Part shown: piece after piece, positions 21,880 to 32,559 of the stretch | How the letters are laid out: each line of letters starts with the position of its first letter | Numbering within the stretch: position 1 is the stretch's first letter | NCBI GenBank assembly: GCA_021234155.1 | Contig: JAJEKV010000129.1 | Span: forward strand, 1,281,963-1,345,962 | DNA: 64,000 nucleotides | Direction: 5' to 3' | From: Isoetes taiwanensis | Lineage: Eukaryota; Streptophyta; Lycopodiopsida; Isoetales; Isoetaceae | Notes under the pieces: model-generated | What the model saw: the letters and a program-made list of their open reading frames with translations, nothing else | Database searches by the model: none | What the model was told of the DNA's origin: nothing | Made by a program: the position numbers and the translations under genes

Positions 21880-24239
21880 ATCGGGCGTAGAAAAAACCAT
21901 CGATCAGCGACACCCATCACAAAAAAACAACCACAAAATTGTAGAATTACCCCGGTGAGTCAAACAGGCACTAAAATGGGAGCTTTTTCCAACTCAATCC
22001 GGGCAACGGAAAGAGCCTGCTGCAAATTGGATGGTTTTGGCCCTTATGCATTGGGCCAGAAAAACGCTTTTTCGACTGCAGCACAGAGGCGCAGAAGGGG
22101 CAGAGTAATGAGCTTTTTAGGCGGCTGCATGTCTCCAGAGCGCCAGTTCGAAAAATGGGATCCATGAGGAACACCGATTGTCAGAAGATGGCGAAGATCG
22201 GTTGGAAATTTGATCCCAAGGGCTGCCTCAATCCAGATACAAACTTAAATGGGTTTGAGATTGAGTTCAAAGGGCTCCAGATTCTTACAGGTCTAAGAGC
22301 TCCTTTTTCCAAGTTGGGGATTAGGTTGCAGAGCTCCTTTAACTTAATATGAACAAAATTCTTCCTTTCATTCAACGCCTGTTGCTGGTTCTTTTTGAGC
22401 ATTGAAGTATACTGCTGCCACAGGAAAACCCAAACAGTATTCTTGAGCAAACCATCTTGTATTGAGATTTTGGCGAGATAAAGGAGGTAGCATCATCATC
22501 ATTGGCCCCATCTGACGAATAGCACAAAAACATATCTGTGTATGCCTATTGAAGGCTTTGGTCCAACATAGGATAAAATTTCTCTCCTGGATCACATATT
22601 TTTAATCAATAAGTTATCTATGACATGATAAACTACAAAAATACATTGATTTCAGTACCTTGGCTTATACTCCACCTACTGGAATGTCTGTTACAATCCT
22701 GCATATTGCAAATAGTTTCTTTGTTGCATAAAACGAATTAGAAGTAAAACCCATAAACCCATCACGCTTAAGAAGCAAGCTCATCGTGCCTTTAAAATAG
22801 TTTAATCAACGGCTGGCGGCAGGCAGGTGAGGGACTGCGTGCAAAATCACCAAGAGGACGGATACATGCAGGCAAAAGTGTGTTTACCTTTAAAATTCAA
22901 AGCTCCGTTGCATTCCTTGCTCCAGATCAAGAAAATTAAAAGCTTGGAGCCTGCATTGAGTCACAGGGCAAACCATAATTATAGAAGCCAGGGTACCGAC
23001 CATACGCTGAGATAAAAGAAAAAATCCTAGTAAATTCAGACAAAAATTTGATACCTTGTTCTTCTGCCTTATGCCTTATCCCTGTCTCTTTCTTCTTACA
23101 CCCATGCACTCACTTCCTACTTGGCAGTTTTCGTACAGGGACAGAAGACCATTGAAAAGCAAAGGAAACGCAAAGGGTAACCATGGTGAACGGCAGAACC
23201 AGCTCTGCTACATCGTCTCAGATCATCAGTTCGACCACTTGGCAATCGAAAATGCATCAAACCAGTTCACAGCCATATGCATCGATCATAAACGACTCAG
23301 GAAATAGGTCGCAGGCAAATATAGGCCAGCAAATATGAAATCGATCTGCTCTCCAGCCAGCAGATCACAAGAAACAATTCGCAGAGAACCAGGCAAAGAA
23401 GAACTTGCTGTTTTTTCTTGCAATAAACCAGGCAAAGGTTTAGACCATATCTGGCACATCTCTGCAAGCTGCGACATAGCTAGAAAGCTCTCCACTGCGG
23501 AGAAATAGAAGCATCGACATTGCTCCCAAAGAACGATCTCGGAAGAAGAAGAAGAAAAAAAGCTGTCATGAAACCACCGCTCCAAACTATATCTGAACCA
23601 TTTCCGCAAGCGGCGCCATAGCTAGAAGGATCTCTGCAGTGGAGAAATAGAATGCTCCCAAACAAGGATCTCGGATGTGGCTATGGCGAGAGCAGAGAAG
23701 AAACCACGTTCAATAATGCAATATCGGACCTTTTGGCATAGATTATGGCCTCTTTGACACGTCATTAGAGAAGCAAAAGAAATTTCGACGAACTTTTAAC
23801 CAACGTTCTCATGATTATTAACACCTTATCTAAAAAAAAGGGAACTTCATCATCGTTAAAAGCTTTTAAAATAAATGAGAAAAAAATGGCATATGGCATG
23901 GCGCCACCTAAAAATGGCATTTAATTTCATTGTATTTTTATTCAATGGCCTAGATTAAATTCTTAAATCTGACGGCCGGAGGTGATGCCACCTCTTCAAA
24001 TGCATTAACTCAATGCTTTAAATTGTATTGACTTTTTAGCCGATGGTCCAGATCGAACCCCCAAATCCGACCGCCCAGATCAAAAGCCCCAAAATTAAGG
24101 GGGCTGCTTGGGGGATTGCGAGGTGGCTACATGTGGGCCATTGATCTCAAATTTGGACGGCCGGGATCAATATCTCTATGGACAAAAGTTGTTGCCTATA
24201 TATTATGATATGATATATTAAAATAGTTCACAAAATCTA
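21880..24239. other. No gene recognised
   Basis: Contains a ~140-base tandem duplication at about 23480-23690 (CTAGAA...GGAGAAATAGAA words) and, from about 23880, Z-type sequence with several ATCCGAC / AAAAGCCCC words. Short frames carry no domains. Confidence 0.4.
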
Positions 24240-24470
24240 TCAAATTTATGTAGACCTATACATTAAACCTATGTAAACATATGCATTAAACCTATGGAAG
24301 CTATGCATTAAACCTATGTAGACCTATGAAAGCCCATTGAACTGCATTAAACCTATGTAAACTTGTGCATTAAACCTATGAAAACTATGCACTAAACCTA
24401 TGTAAACCTGCCTATGAAAGCCCATTGAAACACATTAAATCTACGTAAACCTATGCATTAAACCTAATAC
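24240..24470 (+). repeat. Minisatellite, CATTAAACCTATG units
   Basis: About eleven degenerate copies of a 20-25-base unit built on CTATGCATTAAACCTATGTA. Confidence 0.85.
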
Positions 24471-24559
24471 AACGGTGTTGGAGCCTCGCGGGTGCGCTTA
24501 TAATTTCTGCATGGTATAATGAAACGCGATTATTGACGTAGGAAAAATTCCGAACAAAG

Positions 24560-24800
24560 TTCCTTCTTTTGAGATGGGATTGTCCAATTTGGAAGAAAAT
24601 CATTTCCATTCTTCCTCCTATAGCACAGGTAGTATTGCTAGCCTTGAAGATTTTGGTAAAGCTTCTGGGGTCCTTTTGAATAAAGAGAAATGTACTATTA
24701 TTTCAGACTCATGAAAGGATTCAATATGTAGGATAAAAGTACATAGCCACCAATCTACCACCAAGTTGCTTGGTCTCCCCCGAGGCTAAATAAGAATCTT
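24560..24800 (+). mobile_element. LINE reverse transcriptase remnant
   Basis: One frame reads SLEDFGKASGVLLNKEKCTI followed by a stop. This resembles the FGxASGLxxNxxKS segment of plant LINE reverse transcriptases, downstream of the catalytic domain core. The YVDD region and flanks are missing or disrupted. Called from this short motif only. Confidence 0.5.
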
Positions 24801-25200
24801 CATGGTTTGTGGGAGCCCATTGTTTGCAGAATCTTGTTTTTACATGACCAAGGCAAGATGCAGATCAGAGCAATAAGGCTATTGGTTGTGTGGAATTGCA
24901 GAAGAATTTCTGTAGCAAAGGGATGAACAAAATGAGATCTCTACTGTTGGTTGCTGCCAAAACAAGCATGAATACCAACAAGAATGTTGGCCCAAGTAAT
25001 CTGGCTTCCAGCAGCATACCGTCATGGAGACCACTGGTCCCAACATTCATACTCAGGTTTGGGGTATTTAATTTGGATGCATTTTGTTCTGCATGTCATA
25101 AGCAAGTAATCTAAATCCTGTGGAAGCTTTACAATTGCTAAAAATAGGATGTTAATAAAGGGTTCTAGAATGTTCTAGAAAATCTGGAATGTTCTAGAAA
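24801..25200. other. No gene recognised
   Basis: A short frame at 24890-25114 has no domain. The end shows TTCTAGAATGTTCTAGAA (about 25163-25180), a short version of the GAA/TTC pattern seen in W. Confidence 0.4.
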
Positions 25201-25231
25201 GTTCAAGGATGAGCTTTGATTGGTCAACTAG

Positions 25232-25235
25232 CATG

Positions 25236-25303
<68 letters not shown>
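25232..25303 (+). repeat. (GATA)n microsatellite
   Basis: About 18 near-perfect GATA units. It forms the tail of the adjacent SINE read on the minus strand. Confidence 0.95.
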
Positions 25304-25304
<1 letters not shown>

Positions 25305-25518
25305 TAGTTTTAACATCACGCCACTAGGCAGCATCCAACTAGACATGTGACCACACACCACACTACATTGCTTGGTTGGGCCCTGCCCCCAACTACCTTA
25401 CATTGCGTCTGTTGGGATTTGACCCCCAACAGTACTGAGTGCGATTCTGGGCAGTCTCGAACTCAAGACCACAGCGAAGGAACTAGTGTGTTACCACTAG
25501 ACCAAACGCCCAGACGCA
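25304..25518 (-). mobile_element. tRNA-derived SINE with simple-repeat tail
   Basis: On the minus strand the head starts near GGGCGTTTGG, has an A box TGGTCTAGTGG (25504-25494) and a B box GAGTTCGAGAC (25464-25454) at normal tRNA spacing, then a ~150-base body, then (CTAT)n. The A box resembles plant tRNA-Gly/Glu. Comparison with intact copies of the surrounding tandem repeat shows the SINE and its tail interrupt one of them, replacing about ten bases. Confidence 0.75.
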
Positions 25519-25900
25519 ACTTAAAATAGAGGTTGTAAGAATAGTAATTTTTAAAAAGTTTCTAGAAATAGTAACTTTTTGATGGATGTTCTAGAATGTC
25601 ATGTGAGCCGATGAGCTTTGACTGTTCAATTAGCATGAATAAACATGTAAATCCAAAGTAGAAGTTGCTAATAATAGTCAATTTGACTAGGAAGTTCAAG
25701 AATGAGCTTTGACTAGTCAATTAGCATGGATAAGCACCTCAACTTAAAATAAAAGTTGCTAAAATTAGTAAGTTCCTAAAAATAGTAACTTTATGCTGGA
25801 TGTTCTAGGTTGTCGTGGGAGTGAGGTGATGAGCTTTGATTGGTCAACTAGCATAAATAAGCACCTCAACCTAAAATAGAAGTTGCTAAGAAATTCTCTA

Positions 25901-27009
25901 TATTCATAAAGTTTTAGAAAACCTAGGGGGGATTTCCTTAGAATCTAACAAAATTCTAATATTCAAAACCTTGCTGCTCACCTGTTCCCTTTTGCACCAC
26001 CCTAATGGTGCATAGTTTGTATAATCTTATCTACTAAAAAGGGAGGGTGTTGGGTTGCGTACAGATGCACACGCGTTCCTTTCGGCCCCTTGCGGGACTA
26101 TTTTGAGTATACTGGGCGGGAGGTTTTTAGGCTCGCAATTTTCTATCCAATAAAGAGGTTCGCCATAGTCGCATTGAGAGAAAGGAAGTAGGAAGGCGGA
26201 TCATTGAGCATTATATTCAAGGTTCTTGTTTGTTTTAAAATGTGAAGAGCTTGGAGATCTAACATTTCGACTTCCCCCCTTTTTTAACGTTTTTCTGCTA
26301 TAAATGAGCCTTTCCACGGTTAAGGGAAAATTTTCCAATCAGTTTGCAATGAGTGGCCTGTTGCCAAGAAGAGCAGAAACCAACTAACGGTGGCAAGACG
26401 TCGTGGCAGCAACATCGGTCACAATGCTTCACTTTCCAATAGATATGCACAAGGTATTCACCCTAAACCCTTTTATGGAGGCATTGCATATTGTTTTGAT
26501 ATTGTGGAGAATCAGTTTACAACCATTATCTCATGTTTCCTGTTTCATAAAGACATCTTTTGGCTTCCTACAAGACATCATAGAAATGCAAATGAATAAA
26601 TTACCGCAGGGCGTTTTTGCAGGGATGGATCCACTGTTTTAGGATTTATAAAACGAACTGATCTCTTCAATGTACTCACACAACAAATTGACTAAAAGAT
26701 GGCCTGGAAAATTCTCTTGGAGATAAGCTATTGCAATTAACCGCAAATATGGACATCTATTGACAAATGTGATCTTTCAGTTTCATAAAGGTTTGCCAAA
26801 TTGTGCAGATTGAGAAGCAAGGCATGTTGGTGTCGCATTTCTTGGTGCCATTATCTCACATGCAAGCAAGGTAAGTAGTTAGTTTTGCTTCTGATCTTTC
26901 GTTCGAATAACTGTTGCAATAGGCAGTTGGATTCAGAAGCATAAGCATTTCAAGTTTTATGGTACTATTGTGTTTGACGATGTGTGAAAGTTTATATATG
27001 ATGATTGAA
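25901..27009. other. No gene recognised
   Basis: A plus-strand frame at 26390-26642 with splice-like ends could be an exon but matches no family I know. Nothing else supported. Confidence 0.35.
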
Positions 27010-28428
27010 ATATCGTAATATCTTAATATGTATATAGAAACTCATGGGGGGTGGTCGTAAAATAGCACATTACATATAAAGTTTTGATCTTGGCCCTTGG
27101 ATAAAAAGTTGGTGAGGTGGCCTAGCCTAAGCCCTTGGATTTTGATGGGGGGCATGCATGGGTCATGCATGGGGGCATACACCCCATCTGTGAACCGTTG
27201 GATCAAAGGGGAAGGCGAAATCCTAGCCCTTGATTTTTATGGGAATTTGGTGTAGCAGATCTTAACCGTTAGATCAAAAGATGAGCATAAATCCTAGCCA
27301 TTAACTTTTTAATATTAAATTAGTTTTTTTTTTAAAGGAGGTGAGGTGGCACCCTCATTAATAAGAAAAAGTAATGAGGTGGCAAAGCATTTATTAATGG
27401 ACATTCTAGGAAGCTTCCTTTCGTTTAATCGCCTTCAAAAGCACGTAGCTTGCGGTAGAGGGGTCGGATGAAGGTGGGGCCCACGCCATTGGATTCCTCT
27501 CGTCGAGAACACTATTTTGTCGCAGTTGGAGCCAACATGATCGAACATTAAGAATCTTTTTGGAACGTTCGAGTTTCAAAGAATCTATGGTAAGTTGAGG
27601 GAATCTAGGAGAATCGTTATAGGATCTTAAGGAATCCAGAGGAATATTATGAGAATCTTAGAGAATCTATGGGAATCTCAAGAGAGCATCTTTGAGAATG
27701 TAAGGGAATCTTGATAAAATCTTTAAGAACCTAGAGAAAACTTGATGGAATCTTGGGGAGTCTAGGGGAATCTTCATATAATCTATGGGAACTAGAGGAA
27801 TCTCAAGAGAATCTATAGGAATCTCAAGCGCTTCTTTGGGAATCTAGGGGAATCTTGATAAAATCTTTAAGAACATAGAAGAATCTTAATGGAATCTTAG
27901 AAAATCTAGGAGAATCTTGATAGAATCTTGGAGAATCTAGAGGAATCTTGGGGTGTTCTTTTGGAATCCAGGGGAATCTTTAAAGAATCTTAGGGAATCT
28001 CACATGAATCTTTGGAAATATAGGAGAATCTAAAGGAATCTTCATAAAATCTTTAAGAATCTATGGGAATCTTAATGGAATCTCGAAGAATCTAGGAGAA
28101 TCTTGATAGAATCTTGGAGAATCTAGAGGAATCTTGGAGTAATTTTTTGGAATCTAGGGGAATCTTTAGAGAATCTTTGGGAATCTTAATAAAATCTAGG
28201 GGAATCTCCATAAAATCTTAATAATCTAGGGGAATCTTTGTAGAACATTAAGAATCTAAGAAAATCTTTAGAAATCTAGGAGAATCTAAGAGAATCTTTG
28301 GGAATCTAGGGGAATCTTCCTAAAAGTTTTGAGAATTTAAGGATATCTTGATGGAATTTTAGAGAATCTAAGAGAATCTTCATAGAATCTGCGGGCTTTA
28401 TGCAGTCCCTCATATTACAAACACTTGT
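27010..28428 (+). mobile_element. X element copy 1
   Basis: Begins near TATATAGAAACTCATGG, carries GATCAAAGGG / GGTGAGGTGGC modules, a segment with GGGGTCGGATGAAGGTGGGG, then ~800 bases of degenerate GAATCTAGGGGAATCTT repeats (27590-28390), and ends CACTTGT at 28422-28428 directly before W3. Divergent from copies 3 and 4. Non-coding. Confidence 0.55.
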
Positions 28429-28432
28429 CTAC

Positions 28433-29254
28433 TCTATATATGTTCTTATGTTTGTCGCGCTTATCCGACCGTCCGTTCGAGATCCGACGGCTCACGTGGC
28501 TTTGGGACGTATCCTACGGCCCAGATGGCTTGGGAGTTTATATATAATTCGTATAGACGCGATCCTACGGTCTAGGTTGATTTGATCCTGATCGTCGGTC
28601 CGAGATCCTACGGCTCACGTTGCTTTGGGACACATCCTACGGTGTGGATGACTTTGGGAATTATATGTAATAGATCCTATGGCTCATGTTGCGTGAGATC
28701 TCGACCCTTGATCGAGTCCAGGATCCTACGGCCCAAGTTGAATGCTCATCCCTTAGGAAAAGGCTTTTAAAATTTTTATGTTGCGTGGGGGATTCGAACC
28801 CTGGCCATTGACCCCCCAACCCCCCATTCTAACCACTAGACCAAGCATTACTTCCATGAAGAATTTATGTTTCAAATATACTTAAGGGTAATATTCCCAT
28901 TAAGATAAAATATACTATAACATTCTAGCTAGTTCAGGAATGTTCTAGAATGTTCTGGAAGGCTCTAGAAAGTTCTAGAATTTTCTAGAAAGTTCTAGAA
29001 CATAAGAGAATCTAGGGGGGATCTAAGAAAATTCTTCCTGAAAGTTCCAAATTGTTCTAATAAGTTTTAGAATGTTATAGAATGTAGGGGAATCTACGGG
29101 AATGTAAGGAAATCTAGGGAAATACTTCCAGAAAGTTCTAGAATATATTGAAAGTCTTAGAATGTTCTAAAAAGTTATAGAATGTAAAGAAACATGCACG
29201 TAGGAACATGCTAAAACTCGAACATGCACCGTAGGACGCATTAAATTTCTTGTT
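28433..29254 (+). mobile_element. W element copy 3 (short)
   Basis: Starts TCTATATATGTTCTTATG and ends ATTAAATTTCTTGT. It is inverted relative to copies 1-2. It has the GATCCTACGG repeats, B box complement at 28790-28800, A box complement at 28833-28843, and a short but very regular GAA/TTC array. About 500 bases of the 10-bp array present in copies 1 and 2 are missing. Confidence 0.65.
28933..29000. promoter_or_regulatory. Heat-shock-element-like run, 14 units
   Basis: Fourteen alternating TTC/GAA triplets at exact 5-base spacing from TTC 28933 to GAA 28998; only the unit at 28963 (CTC) deviates. This is the longest run in the window and far exceeds the three units needed for an HSF trimer site. 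Function is inferred only. Confidence 0.6.
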
Positions 29255-29689
29255 ATATATGTTCTTATGTTTGTCGTGCTTATCCAACCGTCCGTCCGAG
29301 ATCCGACGGCTCACGCGGCTTTGGGACGTGTCCTACGGCCCAGATGGCTTGGGAGTTTATATATAGATTCTATATAGACGATCCTACGGTCCAGGTTGAT
29401 CTGATCCTGACCGTCGGTCCGAGATCCTACGGCTCAGGTTGCTTGGGGACACATCCTACGGTGCACATGGCTTTGGGAATTATATGTAATAGATCCTACG
29501 GCTCATATTGCTTTTATATGGTGAGATCTTGATCGTTGATCGAGTCTAAGATCCTAAGGCTCGTGTTAAATGCTCGTCCCTTAAGGAAAGGCTTTTAAAA
29601 TTTTTTATGTTATTGGGGGATTCGAACCTTGGCCCTCAACCCCCCAAACCCCCCACTCTAACCACTAAACCAAACATTAATCCAATCAC
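29255..29689 (+). mobile_element. W element copy 4 (truncated)
   Basis: Only the 5' ~430 bases: TATATATGTTCTTATG start, GATCCTACGG repeats, B/A-box complements at 29618-29628 and 29662-29672. It is nearly identical to the start of copy 5 and cut just after the tRNA-like segment, so copies 4 and 5 look like a recent tandem duplication. Confidence 0.65.
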
Positions 29690-31053
29690 ATATATGTTCT
29701 TATGTTTGTCGCGCTTATCCAACCGTCCGTCCGAGATCCGACGGCTCACGCGGCTTTGGGACGTGTCCTACGGCCCAGATGGCTTGGGAGTTTATATATA
29801 GATTCTATATAGACGATCCTACGGTCCAGGTTGATCTGATCCTGACCGTCGGTCCGAGATCCTACGGCTCAGGTTGCTTGGGGACACATCCTACGGTGCA
29901 CATGGCTTTGGGAATTATATGTAATAGATCCTACGGCTCATATTGCTTTTATATGGTGAGATCTTGATCGTTGATCGAGTCTAAGATCCTAAGGCTCATG
30001 TTAAATGCTCGTCCCTTAAGGAAAGGCTTTTAAAATTTTTTATGTTATTGGGGGGATTCGAACCCTGGCCCTCAACCACCCACTCTAACCACTAAACCAA
30101 ACATTAATTCCATGAATAATTTATATTTCAAATATACTTAAGGGTATGTTTTAATTAAGATAAAATAGAATATAGCATTCTAGATAGTTCAAGAAGGTTC
30201 TAGAATGTTCTGGAGGCTCTAAAAAGTTCTAAAATCTTCTAGAATGTTCTAGAAAGTTCCAAAATATTCTAGAATGTTTTGGAATATAAGAGAATCTAAA
30301 GGGAATCTAAGAGAATCCTTCCAGAAAGTCCCAAATTGTTCTAATAAGTTCTAGAATGTAGGGGAATCTTTGAAAATGTAAGGAAATAGGGAAATACTTC
30401 CAAAAACTTCTAGAATGTTTTGAAAGTTTCAGAATGTTCCAGAAAGTTCTAGAATGTTCTAGAAATTTCTAGAATGTAAGGGAATCCAGGAGAATTAAAG
30501 GGAATATAAGGAAATCTCATAAATTGTAAGGGAATGTAGGAAAATATTTACAAGTCTAACGGAATCTCTTAAAACCTAGTTGAATCTAAGGGAAACTTCA
30601 TAATATCTAAGGGAATCTAAGAAAATCTTGGTGAAATCTTAGAGTTTTTTTTAAGATTTTAGAAAGAGCCACAATAGAATGTTCTAAAATGTTTCATAAT
30701 AAAGGTGTACAATATAAATCTTGAAAAAAAAAAAATGTTCTAGATGCTCAGGGCAAACGCCTCAGCCTAAAAATAGAAAGTGTTTTAGAAATGTTGCACA
30801 GATCCAAAATAGATTATTTTGGAAGGTTCTAAATGCTTATGGGTAAGCACCTCAATCAAAATAGAAAATTCTAAGAGAATTTAGGGGAATCTTCATGAAT
30901 GCTAAATATAGTACATATAATATTGAAGAATATAGAGGAATCACAAGAGAATCTCAGTAGAATCGTTGGTTATCTAGAGCACGACAGGGCCTTGCACCGT
31001 AAGAACATGCTAAAACTGGAACAATGTGCCGTAGGACGCATTAAATTTCTTGT
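29690..31053 (+). mobile_element. W element copy 5
   Basis: Full-length copy: ATATATGTTCTTATG start, GATCCTACGG repeats, B/A-box complements at 30054-30064 and 30089-30099, degenerate 10-bp array to about 30970, and the end ATTAAATTTCTTGT at 31053 next to (TA)n. Its 3' half matches the left part of copy 1 (7739-8100) in reverse. Confidence 0.7.
30432..30474. promoter_or_regulatory. Heat-shock-element-like run, 9 units
   Basis: Nine perfect alternating GAA/TTC triplets at 5-base spacing, GAA 30432 to GAA 30472, within W copy 5. Confidence 0.6.
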
Positions 31054-31067
31054 ATATATATAATTAT

Positions 31068-32509
31068 TCTATGTGTCCATGGGAAACGATGTACCCATGG
31101 ATTGTTTACATATTCAAATCAATCTAGGCCGTCTATTTGGGGGCCAATGAGGTGGCACAGCTATGGCCTTAGGATCTACAAGGGGTCATGCATGGGGCAT
31201 GCACCATGACTCTAGACCGTCGGATCAAGGGGGGAAGGCAAAATCATAGCCCTTGATTTTTTTAAGGAAGGTGCAAGGAAGGTCCCTAAAGGTGCTTTTT
31301 GGTGTAGCCAATCTCGGCCCTTGGATCAAAAGGGGGAGGAGAAATCTTGGCCATTAAGTTTTTTATTAAGTTGCAATTTATTTATTAAAGGAGTTGAGGT
31401 GGCATCCTCATTTAATAAAAAAGTAATGAGGTGGCACCAACATTTATGGAAGGAATTTCGAGGAAGCTTTTTTTTGTAAATATCTTCAAAGGCCTGTAAC
31501 TTGCAACAAATGGGTCGGATGAAGGTGAGGCCTACGCTATTGGGTTCCTCTCATCGAGAGCTTTCTAATGAGTGGTGCTTTGATATTGTTTCGTCGTAGT
31601 TGAAGCAAATATGATCGAATACTAAGAATCTTCTTGGAATCTTGGAATTTTATGGAATCTATGGGAATTTAAGAGAATCTAGTGGAATCTTCATAGGATC
31701 TTAAAGAATGTAAATGAATCTCAATAGAATCTTGAGGAATCTATGGAAATCACAAGAGAATCTTTAAGAATCTAAGTGAATCTTTATAAAACCTTTAATC
31801 TTGAAGAACCTAGGGGAATCTTCATAGAATCTACATAGAAACTTGGGGAATCTAGAGGAATCTCAACAGAATTAGGGGATCTATAGAAATTTTAAGAGAA
31901 TCTTAAGAAATGTAGCAGAATCTAAGCACATCTTCGTAAAGTCTTTGAGAATCTACGTGATCTTTAATGGAACCTTGGAGAATCTAGGGGAATGTACTTA
32001 GATCTAATGGAATCTAGGGGAATATACATAATATCTAAAGGAATCTACATAAAATTTATTTATAATCTTAGAGAATCTAAAGGAATCTTTGTAGAATATT
32101 AAGAATCTAGAAGAATCTTTGTGGAACCTTGGGGAATCTTTCACATTGGATGTGTTTTGCAGGGGAATCTTCATAGAATCTATGGGAATTTAGGAGAATC
32201 TACATAGAATCTTGGAGAATCTAGAGAAAATTTGGGTTTAATCTTTTAGAATCTAGGGCAAACTCAAGAGAATCTTGAAGAATCTATGAGAATATCAAGA
32301 GAATGTAGGGAATCTAAGGGGATCTTCATGAATTCTTCGAGGATCTAGAGAAAAATTTTCTAAGCCTTGAAGAATCTAAGAGAATCTTTATAGAATCTTC
32401 ACTGGATGGCTCAAAATTTGTACACTCCCTCATAGTATAAGAGAATCTTTATAGAATCTTTATTAGATGGCTCAAAATTTGTACACTCCCTCATAAGACA
32501 ATCACTTGT
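31068..32509 (+). mobile_element. X element copy 2
   Basis: Starts TCTATGTGTCCATGGG, has the CCGTCGGATCAAGG and GAGGTGGCA modules, the GGGTCGGATGAAGGTGAGG segment, ~900 bases of AGAATCT repeats, two copies of CTCAAAATTTGTACACTCCCTC near the end, and finishes CACTTGT at 32503-32509 before (TA)n. Confidence 0.6.
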
Positions 32510-32559
32510 ATATATATATATACAAGTTTTTGTACTATCAATGGGTCTATGAGAAATGA

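Larger units (their letters stand above)
10510..24215 (-). mobile_element. Candidate YZ element a (composite)
   Basis: Left end: ACAAGTTTTTGTACTAT followed by GGGTCTATGAAC, shared with 32522 and 56122 (Y terminus). Right end at about 24150-24215: GGACGGCCGGGATCAATATC then TATA-rich sequence, resembling the Z terminus of the other copies. If real, this is the longest YZ element and contains later insertions (Helitron 3' end at 14627, tandem repeats) and the ALG9 fragment. The two ends are far apart, so pairing is tentative. Confidence 0.3.
25205..25900 (+). repeat. Tandem host repeat, GAGCTTTGATTGGTCAACTA units
   Basis: Four copies of a segment starting GAGCTTTGA.TGGTCAA at about 25209, 25614, 25704 and 25832, mostly continuing with AAGCACCTCAAC and AAAATAGAAGTTGCTAA. 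The first is split by the SINE below. Confidence 0.75.

Noticed and set aside
21575-21958. 127-codon frame and three overlapping frames
   Set aside because: Tandem repeat translated in several frames; proline/glycine pattern follows the DNA repeat.
25494-25504. A-box motifs taken as tRNA genes (also in W elements and at 59528)
   Set aside because: The cloverleaf cannot be completed: acceptor and anticodon stems do not pair.
27590-28390. CRISPR-like periodic repeat
   Set aside because: Units are ~10 bases without unique spacers, and the context is a plant nuclear genome.
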